Below are positions 1 to 8,616 of a stretch of DNA of 44,320 bases, in pieces. The notes under the pieces were generated by a model, which did no database searches, had not been told where the DNA came from, and saw only the letters and a list, made by a program, of their open reading frames with translations. Source of the stretch: Pseudomonadota bacterium (GTDB lineage Bacteria > Pseudomonadota > Alphaproteobacteria > Acetobacterales > Acetobacteraceae); NCBI GenBank assembly GCA_021798915.1, contig JAJZBM010000023.1, positions 1-44,320 on the forward strand, in the 5' to 3' direction. Positions within the stretch are counted from its first letter, which is position 1. Each line of letters begins with the position of its first letter. The position numbers and the translations under genes were made by a program.

Positions 1-1667
1 ATCTCGCGGATCACCTCGCGCAGATGGCGTTCGAGATAATTGCCGGGATTGACCGAGAGCGTGCTGTCATCGACCGGCGCGCCATCGCTGATCACCATCA
101 GGATGCGCCGATGCTCGGGCCGGACGACGAGGCGGCGATAGGCCCAGAGCAGCGCCTCACCGTCGATATTCTCCTTGAGGAGACCTTCGCGCAGCATCAG
201 GCCGAGATTCTTGCGCGCCCGCCGCCAGGGCGCATCAGCAGCCTTGTAGATGATGTGACGGAGATCGTTGAGCCGGCCGGGGTCGCGCGGCTTACCGTCG
301 GCGACCCAGCGCTCGCGGCTCTGGCCGCCTTTCCAGGCGCGCGTCGTGAAGCCGAGGATCTCGACCTTGACCGCGCAGCGCTCCAGCGTGCGGGCGAGGA
401 TATCGCCGCACATCGCCGCGACCGTGATCGGCCGGCCGCGCATCGAGCCGGAATTGTCGATCAAAAGCGTCACCACGGTGTCGCGGAATTCGGTCTCGCG
501 CTCGCGCTTGTAGGACAGCGATTGCAGCGGGTTGACGACGACGCGGGCAAGCCGCCCGACATCGAGCATACCTTCCTCGAGATCGAACTCCCAGGCACGG
601 GTCTGCTGCGCGAGCAGGCGACGTTGCAGGCGATTGGCGAGCTTGCTGACCACGCCTTGCAGATGCTGGAGCTGCTGGTCGAGCTGCTGGCGAAGGCGCG
701 ACAATTCCTCGGCGTCGCAGAGCGCCTCGGCGGTCACTTCCTCATCGAAGACACGGGTATAGGCGCGATAGAACGGCTCATGAGAGCCCGATGGCGCGCT
801 CGGCGGCGGGCGCATGCCGCCCGGGCGCTCATCGCCCTCGGCGGCGCCGTCCTTCTCGTCGGCATCGCCGGTTTCCTCCTCGCCCGCCTCGGCATCCGCC
901 GTCTCCTCGCTCGCCCCGGCGAGTTGCTCGGCCTCACTCTCGGCGTCGCCGGCGGCTTGCGGCGCGTTATCCTCCGGGCCATCGGGGGCATCCGCACCCT
1001 CGCCGCCCTCCTCGCTCTCGGTCGCTTCCGCCTCGGCCTCGGCGAGGGCGAGGGAGGCGAGCAATTTGCGCGCCGCGCGGGCAAAGGCGGTCTGATCGTC
1101 CTGCGCGCCGGCGAGGGCCTCGAACCCGGCCTGCGCCTCGGCGCCCAGCGTCTCGCGCCACTGCCCGAGCGCCGCGCGCAACGCCTCGGGCGCGGCATGG
1201 CCCGACATCTGTTCGCGCGCCAGCAGGGCGAGGGCATTGGCGAGCGGCAATTGCTCGCGCCGGCTGAGAGCCTTGCCGTCAGCGGCGACGCTTTCGACCA
1301 GCCGCGCTTCCAGATTGGCGGCGACACCGGCCATGTGGCGGGCGCCGATCACCTCGACCCGCGCCTGTTCCAAGGCGTCGAACACCTCGCGCGCCTCGCG
1401 GCTCGCCGGGCTGCGCGCGTTATGGAGGGCGGCGTCGTGATGGCGGAGCCGAACCGCGAGACTGTCGGCGGCGCCGCGCAGCTTGGCGATTTCGGCGGCC
1501 GGCAGGGCGCGCGTCGGCAGTGGCAGGCGCGCCTTTTTGCCGATCAGTCCGGCGGCGCCGGGCTGATAGGCGACATCGACGTCCGGCGCCGCGGCAACGG
1601 CACGCAAGGCCCCCGAAGTCGCGCGCTTGAAGGCCTCGCTGCGGCTGTTATCGGAAGGGGCGCCCAT
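1..1667 (-). CDS. cobT: Cobaltochelatase subunit CobT (3' end beyond window)
   Basis: Subunit of the ATP-dependent CobN-CobS-CobT complex that inserts cobalt into hydrogenobyrinate a,c-diamide in aerobic cobalamin synthesis. The reading frame is open from an ATG at 1667 to the window edge, giving about 555 codons, so only the extreme C-terminus is missing. Visible parts are an N-terminal helical region beginning [15 protein letters not shown], a long Glu/Asp/Ala-rich middle (about 800-1100), and a C-terminal VWA domain whose MIDAS motif DNSGSMRGR lies near 441-458. The last readable residues, [20 protein letters not shown], are the usual CobT ending. It starts 9 bases after the cobS stop, so the two are surely one operon. 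A very long open frame on the opposite strand is a GC-rich shadow. The family call is firm; cobN is not in the window. Confidence 0.95.
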   Translation of the reverse strand, partial: MGAPSDNSRSEAFKRATSGALRAVAAAPDVDVAYQPGAAGLIGKKARLPLPTRALPAAEIAKLRGAADSLAVRLRHHDAALHNARSPASREAREVFDALEQARVEVIGARHMAGVAANLEARLVESVAADGKALSRREQLPLANALALLAREQMSGHAAPEALRAALGQWRETLGAEAQAGFEALAGAQDDQTAFARAARKLLASLALAEAEAEATESEEGGEGADAPDGPEDNAPQAAGDAESEAEQLAGASEETADAEAGEEETGDADEKDGAAEGDERPGGMRPPPSAPSGSHEPFYRAYTRVFDEEVTAEALCDAEELSRLRQQLDQQLQHLQGVVSKLANRLQRRLLAQQTRAWEFDLEEGMLDVGRLARVVVNPLQSLSYKRERETEFRDTVVTLLIDNSGSMRGRPITVAAMCGDILARTLERCAVKVEILGFTTRAWKGGQSRERWVADGKPRDPGRLNDLRHIIYKAADAPWRRARKNLGLMLREGLLKENIDGEALLWAYRRLVVRPEHRRILMVISDGAPVDDSTLSVNPGNYLERHLREVIRE

Positions 1668-1676
1668 CGCCGCGGC

Positions 1677-2696
1677 TCAAATCCCCCGCCGCGGCGCAGC
1701 CCCGGTCGGCAGTTCGGCATTGAAACAACGCTGATAATATTCGGCGACCGTGCCGCGCTCGGCCTCATCGCATTTATTGAGGAAGGTGAGACGGAAGGCG
1801 AAACCGACATCGCCGAAAATCTCGGTGTTCTCGGCCCAGGTCAGTACCGTGCGCGGCGACATCACGGTCGAGATATCGCCGTTGATGAAGCCGGCGCGGG
1901 TGAGATCGGCGAGCGCCACCATGCTCTCGATCCGCGCTTTCGCCGCCCGGTCCTCGGGATCGATGGCGAGCTTCGCCATCACGATCGCGGTTTCCTCGGC
2001 ATGCGGCAGGTAATTGAGAGTCGCGACGATGTTCCAGCGATCCATCTGGCCCTGATTGATCTGCTGGGTGCCGTGATAGAGCCCGGTGGTGTCGCCGAGG
2101 CCGACGGTGTTCGAGGTCGAGAACAGCCGGAAGGCGCGGTGCGGGCGGATCACCCGGCTCTGATCGAGGAGGGTGAGCTTGCCCTCGACCTCGAGCACGC
2201 GCTGGATCACGAACATCACGTCCGGGCGGCCGGCGTCGTATTCGTCGAATACCAGGGCGCAGGGGTGCTGCAGCGCCCAGGGCAGGATGCCTTCCCGGAA
2301 CTCGGTCACCTGCTTGCCGTCTTTGAGCACGATCGCATCCTTGCCGATGAGATCGATGCGGCTGATATGGCTGTCGAGATTGATGCGGATGCAGGGCCAG
2401 TTGAGACGCGCCGCGACCTGCTCGATATGGGTCGATTTGCCGGTGCCGTGGTAGCCCTGGATCATCACCCGGCGATTGAAGGCGAAGCCGGCGAGGATGG
2501 CGAGCGTGGTCTCGCGGTCGAAGCGATAGGTCTCGTCGATGTCCGGGACATGTTCGGTGCGGACCGAGAAAGCCGGCACCTCCATGTCGATATCGACCCC
2601 GAAGAGGCCGCGGGCGGCGACCCGTTGGTCGGGCATGTCGATCGCCGAGGTCGGCGTCGTGCTGCGGGCTTCGGCGAAAGCGGCAACCTGGTTCAT
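1677..2696 (-). CDS. cobS: Cobaltochelatase subunit CobS
   Basis: AAA+ ATPase ring subunit of the aerobic cobaltochelatase, which works with CobT as a chaperone-like motor on CobN. The protein is 339 residues, the normal family length. The Walker [10 protein letters not shown] sits at residues 81-89 and the Walker B LVFDEYD at 148-154; STSNT at about 205 fits sensor 1. The N-terminus up to residue 55 is the typical CobS leader. It lies directly upstream of cobT with a 9-base gap and 32 bases downstream of the J-domain gene, so the three genes form one unit. The start ATG at 2696 has AGAGG a few bases upstream. No missing residues or frame problems are seen. Confidence 0.96.
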   Translation of the reverse strand: MNQVAAFAEARSTTPTSAIDMPDQRVAARGLFGVDIDMEVPAFSVRTEHVPDIDETYRFDRETTLAILAGFAFNRRVMIQGYHGTGKSTHIEQVAARLNWPCIRINLDSHISRIDLIGKDAIVLKDGKQVTEFREGILPWALQHPCALVFDEYDAGRPDVMFVIQRVLEVEGKLTLLDQSRVIRPHRAFRLFSTSNTVGLGDTTGLYHGTQQINQGQMDRWNIVATLNYLPHAEETAIVMAKLAIDPEDRAAKARIESMVALADLTRAGFINGDISTVMSPRTVLTWAENTEIFGDVGFAFRLTFLNKCDEAERGTVAEYYQRCFNAELPTGAAPRRGI

Positions 2697-2728
2697 CGGC
2701 CTCTGGATCCTGTCGGTTTCATGAAAAA

Positions 2729-3382
2729 CTACTCCGCCGCGGCGAGCGAGCTGGCGGCGAGATGGCCGCGGAGCGTGGCATAGGCGTGGCTGATGCGCTT
2801 GAACCGTTCGGCGGCGGCGGGATCGCCGCCATTGGCGTCGGGGTGGTGGCGTTTGGCGAGCTGTTTGTAGCGTTGCTTCACATCCTTGAGGGTGGTCGGC
2901 CAGCCAAGCTCGAAAAGGGCGAGCGGGCCACGCAGCGCCGCCGGTGCCATCATCTCTTGCCCCCCGGCATCGCCCCTTCTGGCCTCGCGCAAGCGGGCGC
3001 CGAGCGCACCGAGCGGATCGCGCAGAACCTCCTCGGCGCGGCGTTCATTCGCGCGCGCACCACCCCCCTGCGTGCCCCCTTGGGCGCCCCCCTGGGCACC
3101 CCCCTGGGCACCATGCCCGAGCGGCCAGGTCGGGCGCTGCCAGGAGAGATCGGCGCGCAATTCCGCCTCGATCTGCCCTGGCGACATGCCTTTGTAGTAA
3201 TCCCAGGAGAGATTATAGGCGCGCACGTGTTCGAGGCAGAACCACCAGTACTCGCGCAAGCTGCGGCGGGATTTCGGGGCCCGGTATTCGCCCGCCGCCG
3301 GACAGCCGGCGATGTCGCAGCTCCGGCCCGGCGCGGCCGGGTCGGGCGCGTAGGCCCGGGCTCGGGAAACGCGTCTCGTCAT
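2729..3382 (-). CDS. J-domain (DnaJ-class) protein
   Basis: About 217 residues with an unusual layout. An N-terminal segment carries paired cysteines ([12 protein letters not shown], and WWFCLEH further on). A short low-complexity linker of repeated GGAQ/GGTQ units follows at about residues 92-108. The C-terminal J domain is recognised by [18 protein letters not shown], with the HPD tripeptide near 180-182, which is the Hsp70-stimulating site. The J domain at the C-terminus, next to cobS, is the arrangement common in alphaproteobacteria; a role as co-chaperone for the cobaltochelatase is inference. The start is set at the ATG at 3382, only 2 bases after a perfect AGGAGG (3385-3390), an unusually short spacing. 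A GTG at 3385 is the only other nearby choice. Confidence 0.88.
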   Translation of the reverse strand: MTRRVSRARAYAPDPAAPGRSCDIAGCPAAGEYRAPKSRRSLREYWWFCLEHVRAYNLSWDYYKGMSPGQIEAELRADLSWQRPTWPLGHGAQGGAQGGAQGGTQGGGARANERRAEEVLRDPLGALGARLREARRGDAGGQEMMAPAALRGPLALFELGWPTTLKDVKQRYKQLAKRHHPDANGGDPAAAERFKRISHAYATLRGHLAASSLAAAE

Positions 3383-3460
3383 CACCTCCTAATGTGCCAT
3401 GCTGGCGGCACTTGGCAACCACCGCTTGGCAACCGCGCCGGCAAAGCCGATATGGGTGCC

Positions 3461-3745
3461 ATGCAAACTCGCGCCGACCGTATCGAAGCCCGTCTCCGCG
3501 CCGCGTTCGCGCCGGAAATTCTGACCATCAGCGATGACAGCGCCCGCCATGCCGGCCATGCCGGGGCGCGGCCCGAGGGCGAGACGCATTACCGTGTCCT
3601 GATGGTCGCCGGCGGGTTTCGCGGCCAATCCCGCGTCGCCCGCTCCCGCGCCGTGCATGCGGCGCTGGCGGCGGAATTTTCAAACGGGTTGCACGCCCTG
3701 GCGCTGACCTTGCGGACGCCGGAGGAGCACGCGGATCCGGGTTGA
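3461..3745 (+). CDS. bolA: BolA family protein
   Basis: Small (94 residue) BolA-like protein, a partner of monothiol glutaredoxins in iron-sulfur cluster handling and regulation. It begins MQTRADRIEARLRAAF and contains DDSARHAGHAGARPEGETHY followed by the VxxxFRGxSRVxRxR helix-turn and the conserved histidine in AVHAAL. Length and order match the BolA family. An in-frame ATG nine bases upstream (3452) is equally possible; neither has a strong ribosome-binding site. It is divergent from the J-domain gene across a roughly 75-base shared promoter region, and ends 5 bases before the convergent small secreted-protein gene. Confidence 0.9.
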   Translation: MQTRADRIEARLRAAFAPEILTISDDSARHAGHAGARPEGETHYRVLMVAGGFRGQSRVARSRAVHAALAAEFSNGLHALALTLRTPEEHADPG

Positions 3746-3750
3746 GCCGG

Positions 3751-4116
3751 CTACATGCCGCTCCCGGCGCCCAAACCACCCGATCCCGCGCCGAGGAACG
3801 GGCTGGCGTGGAGCCGGCTCGCGCCGCCGGTCGCCGTCCCCTTCATCGAGGCGCCGGCATAGCCGAGACTGCCGGCCCCGCCGCCGGCGACCCCGCCGCC
3901 GACATGCGGCCCATATTGCGCGGCATGCGACCCCACCATCCCCACGCCGCCAGTGCCGGTATAGCTCGGCAGGCCGGTCATGGACGTGAAGGGGGAGGCG
4001 CCGCCGATGCTGCCGCCATGGGCATAACCGCTCATGCCCGGCGAGCCCGAGCGCGCGAGGGCCAGCGCGCTGCCCGCCACCAAAAGACCGATCGCGAGCG
4101 AGCCGATTTTGATCAT
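3751..4116 (-). CDS. Small secreted glycine-rich protein
   Basis: 121-residue protein with a clear N-terminal signal peptide (MIKIGSLAIGLLVAGSALALA), followed by a low-complexity Gly/Ser/Ala-rich mature part with scattered His and Met and no cysteines. No domain is recognised. The start at 4116 is preferred over the ATG at 4122 because the strong AAGGAGA at 4124-4130 is 7 bases from 4116 but only 1 base from 4122. It is the last of three similar small secreted-protein genes on this strand, 61 bases after the previous stop. It shares Gly-richness with them but not their WPCYPAGQWAG motif. It is probably periplasmic or extracellular; function unknown. Confidence 0.7.
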   Translation of the reverse strand: MIKIGSLAIGLLVAGSALALARSGSPGMSGYAHGGSIGGASPFTSMTGLPSYTGTGGVGMVGSHAAQYGPHVGGGVAGGGAGSLGYAGASMKGTATGGASRLHASPFLGAGSGGLGAGSGM

Positions 4117-4177
4117 ATCCATTTCTCCTTGCGCGTCGCCTCGCGCATCACCCGGCGCCCGTCAAGCAAAAATCACG

Positions 4178-4501
4178 TTACTGCGCCGCCGGTTTGGTGC
4201 CTCCGCCTGTCTGCGGGCATCCCTTCGGGGGATGAAAATCCTTGCTCCCGGCCCATTGCCCGGCGGGGTAGCACGGCCAGTTCTTCCGACCTTCGGGACT
4301 AACCTTCGTCGTGGCGCCGCCGGGCCCGCCATAGCCGGCCCAGCCTTGGTCGGTGGTATCGGTCGAGCCGAACGGCAGATCGGTGTCGCCATGTTCGCCC
4401 GGCGCAAGCCCGCCACCGAATTGCGCCCGCGCCGGTCCCGCCACCCCCATGAGCGCTGCGAGAACCAGCGCCGACCGCCAAGGGGCGCGTGTTATTTGCA
4501 T
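4178..4501 (-). CDS. Secreted WPCYPAGQWAG-motif protein, paralogue 2
   Basis: 107-residue protein that starts MQITRAPWRSALVLAALMG, a signal peptide ending near GPARA. The mature part carries DTDLPFGSTDTTDQG, then NWPCYPAGQWAGSKDFHPPK and GC. The same layout appears in the gene just upstream, so the two are tandem paralogues. Two conserved cysteines (in WPCYP and in the GC ending) could form a disulfide. The ATG at 4501 overlaps the end of the upstream gene by 10 bases, which suggests translational coupling and supports this start over longer readings that run through the neighbour in another frame. I recognise no characterised family. Confidence 0.75.
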   Translation of the reverse strand: MQITRAPWRSALVLAALMGVAGPARAQFGGGLAPGEHGDTDLPFGSTDTTDQGWAGYGGPGGATTKVSPEGRKNWPCYPAGQWAGSKDFHPPKGCPQTGGGTKPAAQ

Positions 4502-4923
4502 CCCGCCGGGGTGTGGAAATCGGCGCTGCCGGCCCATTGCCCGGCCGGATAGCAAGGCCAGCTCTTTTTGCCGTAATCGCTGACCTGCATGGTGCTGCCG
4601 CCCATCCCACCGAGACCGGGCCCGCCCTGGACGGAGGTATCGGTCGAACCCCAGGGAATTTGCGTATCGGCGAAACCGGCACCGGGCTGGAGGCTGCCGC
4701 CATGCATGCCATAGCCATTGGCCGCGCTCATGGTGCCGCGCGAACCACCGCTTGCCGCGGCACTGGCGCTGCCGGCGGCACCCACCCCGGCGGCGGCGCT
4801 CCCCGATGAAGCGGCCGCCGAGCCGCCATGATGCCCGCCATGTCCACCGCCATGCGCCGCGAGCACGGGGCCGACGCCGAGCGCCAGGATCGCAACCGAG
4901 GCATAGAGTAATTCGCGCATCAC
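4492..4923 (-). CDS. Secreted WPCYPAGQWAG-motif protein, paralogue 1
   Basis: 143-residue protein with a signal peptide (MMRELLYASVAILALGVGPV, cleavage near LAA) and a His/Gly-rich stretch (HGGGHGGHHGG) directly after it that could bind metal. An Ala/Ser/Gly linker follows, then a C-terminal conserved module: DTQIPWGSTDTSVQGG, then SWPCYPAGQWAGSADFHTPA and GC near the end. The same module is found in the overlapping downstream gene. GAGGGAG lies just upstream of the ATG at 4923. It is the first gene of a probable three-gene operon of secreted Gly-rich proteins. Function unknown; an envelope or surface role is inference. Confidence 0.78.
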   Translation of the reverse strand: MMRELLYASVAILALGVGPVLAAHGGGHGGHHGGSAAASSGSAAAGVGAAGSASAAASGGSRGTMSAANGYGMHGGSLQPGAGFADTQIPWGSTDTSVQGGPGLGGMGGSTMQVSDYGKKSWPCYPAGQWAGSADFHTPAGCK

Positions 4924-5040
4924 AAAACTCCCTCGCTTTCCCGAATGGGCGGGAGAGAACGCGTTGCCCGCTCATTCGCGTTGCATTCCGTTACACATAT
5001 GGGGGCAGAGACGAATTCCGTCACCCCACCCCCGGCATCG

Positions 5041-5077
5041 AAAAATCATTTTCCGGTGAGGCGTCCCCTCTCACGGC
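5041..5077 (-). terminator. Possible terminator after lactate permease 1
   Basis: On the minus strand, just after the permease stop at 5083, CCGTGAG and CTCACCGG can pair with one bulge (5053-5076). A short loop separates them, and a run containing five T follows at 5041-5045. It is imperfect, so moderate confidence only. Confidence 0.4.
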
Positions 5078-5082
5078 CCTTC

Positions 5083-6669
5083 TCACGGAATGACATATTG
5101 CTGGAGCAACAACAAAACGCCAACCAGGAAGGTGAAAACGACGCTATGGAGGAAGGTGCGGGCCAGAACCAGCCCCTCTCGTCCCTTGAATGCGGTGGTC
5201 GAGACCCCGATCGCGATGTTCTGCGGCGAGATCATCTTGCCCATGACGCCGCCCGAGGAATTGGTCGCGGCGATCAGCACCGGGTCGAGATGGAGCTGAT
5301 TCGCCGCCACCACCTGGAGATTGCCGAACAGGGCGTTGCTCGCGGCGTCGGTGCCGGAAAGAAAAACCCCGACCCAGCCGAGGAAGGGCGAAACCAGCGG
5401 GAAGAGGAGGCCGAGGGAGGCGACGCCGAGGCCGAGCGTATAGGTCATGCCGGAATAATTCATCAGATAGGCGAGGCCGACGATGAGCATCACGGTCAGC
5501 ATCGCGATCCAGATCTGGCGCCAGGTTTCGCCGATCGCCCTGACGAAGCCTCTCGGCCCGATCCCCATCAGCGCCGACGCGATCACTGCAGCCAGCAGGA
5601 TGGCGGTGCCGGTGCCGAGCGGCTGGAAATCCCAGATTGCGGCGTAGGGCGTTTTATAGAGGGTGATGAACACCGCCTTGTGCAGACCTGGCCAGGCGAT
5701 CCTCATATCCCCGATCAGGAACAGCTTGAAGACGGTCCAGGCGATGACCACGGCCGAGACCAGAACCCAGGGCAGCCAGGCCGCCCACGGGTTCAGCGTC
5801 GCATGGCGGGCGGAATCGCGGATGGCGCCGGCGATGGCGTAGTCGGGGTCGTGCGCCGGGCGCCAGAATTTGAGGAAGGCGACGGTGACGATGAGCGAGA
5901 CCAGGGAGGAGAGCACGTCGGTCAGGGCGTAATTGACGTAATTGGACACCACGAACTGGGTGAGCGCGAAACTGCCGCCGGCGACCAGGAGCATCGGCCA
6001 GACCGCAGCCAGCGAGCGCCGCCCGCCAGCGAGCGCGATCACATAAAACGGCAGAAGGAAAGAGAAGACCGGCAATTGCCGCCCGACCTCCTGCCCGAGG
6101 GCAAGCGTAGGCAGGTTGGTCACCGCGCCGAGCACGGTGATGGGCACACCAAAGCCACCGAAAGCGACCGGCGTGGTGTTGAAAATCAGCGTATAGGTCA
6201 AGGCCTCGAGCGGCCGGAAGCCGACCATGATGAGGAGCGAAGAGGTGATCGCGACCGGCGTTCCGCCGCCCGCGATGCCTTCGAGCAGGGCGCCGAAACA
6301 GAACGCGACCACCACCAGGACGCTCCGGCGGTCATTGGGGAGATGGACGAGGATCCAGTCGCGAAATGCATCGATACGTCCGGCGGCGACCGAGATATGG
6401 TAAAGCAAAAGCGCGTTGAAGACGATCCAGATGATCGGCACGAGGGCGAAAGCGATGCCGCTGGCGACCGCATCGAGGGCGAGCCCGGTCGGAAAACGCC
6501 AAACCCCGATCGCGATGACCAAGCCGACGATAAGCCCGGCGAGCGAGGCCCGCCAGGCCGGCCACCGCGCGACGCCGAGCAGGGCGAGCACAGCGGCGAT
6601 CGGCAGGACCGCGACCGCGAAGGACAGCGGCAGGTTGCCCGCCACCGGCGTCAAGGGCTGGCTGAACAT
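5083..6669 (-). CDS. lctP: L-lactate permease (copy 1)
   Basis: Integral inner-membrane protein of the LctP/LldP family (about 528 residues) that imports L-lactate, and often glycolate, by proton symport. The sequence is hydrophobic throughout, with a dozen or more predicted membrane spans. Recognisable family blocks include FCFGALLEGIAGGGTPVAIT, GFRPLEALTYTLIFNTTPV, NYSGMTYTLGLG and NSSGGVMGKMISPQNIAIGV. The ATG at 6669 is preferred because GGGGGGA precedes it at good spacing, and the same arrangement starts the neighbouring paralogue (MFxQxLTPVAG). Longer readings would use a TTG. A terminator separates it from copy 2, so it probably has its own promoter. No lactate dehydrogenase gene is adjacent. 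Confidence 0.93.
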   Translation of the reverse strand: MFSQPLTPVAGNLPLSFAVAVLPIAAVLALLGVARWPAWRASLAGLIVGLVIAIGVWRFPTGLALDAVASGIAFALVPIIWIVFNALLLYHISVAAGRIDAFRDWILVHLPNDRRSVLVVVAFCFGALLEGIAGGGTPVAITSSLLIMVGFRPLEALTYTLIFNTTPVAFGGFGVPITVLGAVTNLPTLALGQEVGRQLPVFSFLLPFYVIALAGGRRSLAAVWPMLLVAGGSFALTQFVVSNYVNYALTDVLSSLVSLIVTVAFLKFWRPAHDPDYAIAGAIRDSARHATLNPWAAWLPWVLVSAVVIAWTVFKLFLIGDMRIAWPGLHKAVFITLYKTPYAAIWDFQPLGTGTAILLAAVIASALMGIGPRGFVRAIGETWRQIWIAMLTVMLIVGLAYLMNYSGMTYTLGLGVASLGLLFPLVSPFLGWVGVFLSGTDAASNALFGNLQVVAANQLHLDPVLIAATNSSGGVMGKMISPQNIAIGVSTTAFKGREGLVLARTFLHSVVFTFLVGVLLLLQQYVIP

Positions 6670-6740
6670 GACCGTCATCCCCCCGGACAAGATTTCCCGC
6701 CTTTCTAAAGCGTTATCCTCGCCCCGTCACGGAAATTGCG
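6670..6740 (-). promoter_or_regulatory. Conserved leader/promoter region of lactate permease 1
   Basis: The region just upstream of the permease start shares blocks with that of the second permease: CGTGAC, then TAACRCTTTA, then AATCTTGTCCGGGGGGA running into the ribosome-binding site. Conservation outside the coding part suggests a shared promoter or regulator site, though recent duplication alone could explain it. Confidence 0.45.
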
Positions 6741-6812
6741 GCCCCGGAAATTTTACCCCATCCCAATGGTCCTTCGTTATGCCTCCGGCTTGATCAGCCA
6801 GCCACTCGGCGC

Positions 6813-6860
6813 AAAAAAGGCGGCGTCTGGCGGGACATGACGCCATGCCCGCCGGACGCC
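6813..6860 (-). terminator. Rho-independent terminator after lactate permease 2
   Basis: Minus-strand hairpin with 13-base arms, GGCGTCCGGCGGG (6848-6860) and CCCGCCAGACGCC (6822-6834). The pairing is complete apart from one G-T wobble, with a 13-base loop. GCC and then six T (6813-6818) follow. It lies just after the stop of permease 2 and before permease 1, so the two duplicates are likely separate transcripts. Confidence 0.85.
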
Positions 6861-6876
6861 TCGGTACCCGCGCGTC

Positions 6877-8481
6877 TCAGTGATGTGGAATGATCCAGGG
6901 AATCAAATATTGCTGCGCCAGCACCAGCAAACCGAGCAGAAAGGTAAAAAAGATGCTGTGGATGAAGGTGCGGGCGAAAACCACCCCCTCCTGGCCCTTG
7001 AGTTCGGTGGTCGAAACCCCGGTCGCAATGTTCTGCGGCGAGATCATCTTGCCCATGACACCGCCCGAGGAGTTGGTCGCGGCGATCAGCACCGGGTTGA
7101 GTTGAAGCTGGTTCGCCGCCACCACCTGGAGATTGCCGAACAGGGCATTCCCCGAGGTGTCGCTGCCCGACAGGAAGACCGCGACCCAGCCGAGGAAGGG
7201 CGAAACCAGCGGGAAGAGAAGGCCGAGGGAGGCGACGCCGAGGCCGAGCGTGTAGGTCATGCCGGAATAATTCATCAGGAAGGCGAGCCCGACGATGAGG
7301 GCGACGGTGAGAATGGCGATCCGGGTCTGGCGCCAGGTATCGCCGATCGCCTTGATAAAGCCTCCAGGCCCAATTTCCATCAGCGCTGCCGCGATAATCG
7401 CCGAGACCAGGATGGCAGTGCCGGTGCCGAGCGGCTGGAAATCCCAGATCGCGCCATAGGGCACCTTGTAGAGGGTGATGAACACCGCCTTGTCGAGGCC
7501 CGGCCAAGCGATCTTCCAATCCCCGATCATGAACACCTGGAGGATCGTCCAGACGATGACCACGATCGAGACCAGAATCCAGGGCATCCAGCCCGCCCAC
7601 GGGCTCAGCGTCTCATGGCGGGCACCGTCGCGGATGGCACTGGCGATGGCGTAATCGGGATCATGCGCCGGGCGCCAGATCTTGAGGAAGGCGACGGTGA
7701 CGATGAGCGAGACCAGGGAGGAGAGCACGTCGGTCAGGGCGTAATTGACGTAGTTCGAGACCACGAACTGGGTGAGCGCGAAGCTCGCACCGGCGACCAG
7801 GAGCATCGGCCAGACCGCGGCGAGCGAGCGCCGCCCGCCATAGATCGCCATGACGTAGAACGGCAGGAAGAAGGCAAAAACCGGCAATTGCCGCCCGACC
7901 ATCTGCCCGAGCGGCAGCGCCGGGAGATGCGTCACCGCGCCGAGCACGGTGATGGGAACGCCGAGCGCGCCGAACGCGACCGGGGCGGTGTTGAAAATCA
8001 GCGTATAGGTCAAGGCTTCCAGCGGCCGGAAGCCGACCATGATGAGGAGCGAAGAGGTAATCGCGACCGGGGTTCCGAATCCGGCGATGCCTTCGAGCAG
8101 AGCGCCGAAACAGAACGCGACCACCACCAGAACCACCCGGCGGTCATTGGGGAGATGCACCAAGACCCAGTCGCGAAACGCATCGAAGCGCCCGGCGGCC
8201 ACCGCGAGGTTGTAAAGCAGGAGGGCGGTGAAGACGATCCACATCACCGGCCAAAGCGCGAACACGATCCCGTTGGCAACCGCATCGAAGGCGAGTCCGG
8301 CCGGCAATTGCCAGACCGCGATCGCGATGACGAGGCCGACGATCAGCCCGGCGAGCGAGGATTGCCAAGCCGGCCACCGCGCGATGCCGAGCAAAGCGAG
8401 CACGACGGCGATCGGCAGGGCCGCAATCACGAAGGACAGCGGCAAGCTTCCCGCGACCGGCGTCAGTAGCTGATGGAACAT
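6877..8481 (-). CDS. lctP: L-lactate permease (copy 2)
   Basis: Second LctP-family lactate:proton symporter, about 534 residues, collinear with copy 1 and with most residues identical by eye, so the pair is a tandem duplication. It has FCFGALLEGIAGFGTPVAIT where copy 1 has the rarer GGGT variant; the AGFGTP form is the usual family sequence. Differences are spread along the chain, with a slightly longer C-terminus (IPWIIPHH). The start at 8481 follows GGGGGGA with 8-base spacing. It has its own leader upstream and a strong terminator downstream. Different affinity or regulation of the two copies is inference. Confidence 0.93.
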   Translation of the reverse strand: MFHQLLTPVAGSLPLSFVIAALPIAVVLALLGIARWPAWQSSLAGLIVGLVIAIAVWQLPAGLAFDAVANGIVFALWPVMWIVFTALLLYNLAVAAGRFDAFRDWVLVHLPNDRRVVLVVVAFCFGALLEGIAGFGTPVAITSSLLIMVGFRPLEALTYTLIFNTAPVAFGALGVPITVLGAVTHLPALPLGQMVGRQLPVFAFFLPFYVMAIYGGRRSLAAVWPMLLVAGASFALTQFVVSNYVNYALTDVLSSLVSLIVTVAFLKIWRPAHDPDYAIASAIRDGARHETLSPWAGWMPWILVSIVVIVWTILQVFMIGDWKIAWPGLDKAVFITLYKVPYGAIWDFQPLGTGTAILVSAIIAAALMEIGPGGFIKAIGDTWRQTRIAILTVALIVGLAFLMNYSGMTYTLGLGVASLGLLFPLVSPFLGWVAVFLSGSDTSGNALFGNLQVVAANQLQLNPVLIAATNSSGGVMGKMISPQNIATGVSTTELKGQEGVVFARTFIHSIFFTFLLGLLVLAQQYLIPWIIPHH

Positions 8482-8550
8482 GGATATCTTCCCCCCGGAC
8501 AAGATTCTTATGGCTCTTTAAAGTGTTAGTCACGTCTTGTCACGGGGAGG
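8482..8550 (-). promoter_or_regulatory. Conserved leader/promoter region of lactate permease 2
   Basis: Matches the leader of permease 1 in CGTGAC, TAACRCTTTA and AATCTTGTCCGGGGGGA. It also holds two closely spaced GTCACG copies on the plus strand (GTCACGTCTTGTCACG), a possible regulator site. Function is inferred from conservation and position only. Confidence 0.45.
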
Positions 8551-8616
8551 ACATGGCGTCACGAATTTCATCTTCGGGTTGCGCTGCGAAAGACCATGCG
8601 CCTCTCGCCGGCAAAG

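Noticed and set aside
24-2783. 919-codon open frame on the plus strand opposite cobT, cobS and part of the J-domain gene
   Set aside because: The minus-strand frames encode clear CobT and CobS with intact motifs; the plus frame has no recognisable domain and reflects high GC content.
3063-3113. Possible CRISPR or minisatellite in the J-domain gene
   Set aside because: Short in-frame GGAQ-coding units with no spacers. No CRISPR array or cas gene is seen anywhere in the window.
4945-8469. Two long plus-strand frames (4945-6708 and 6880-8469) opposite the lactate permeases
   Set aside because: Their Asp/Arg/Gly-rich translations mirror hydrophobic permease codons read antisense. The similarity between them follows from the permease duplication.
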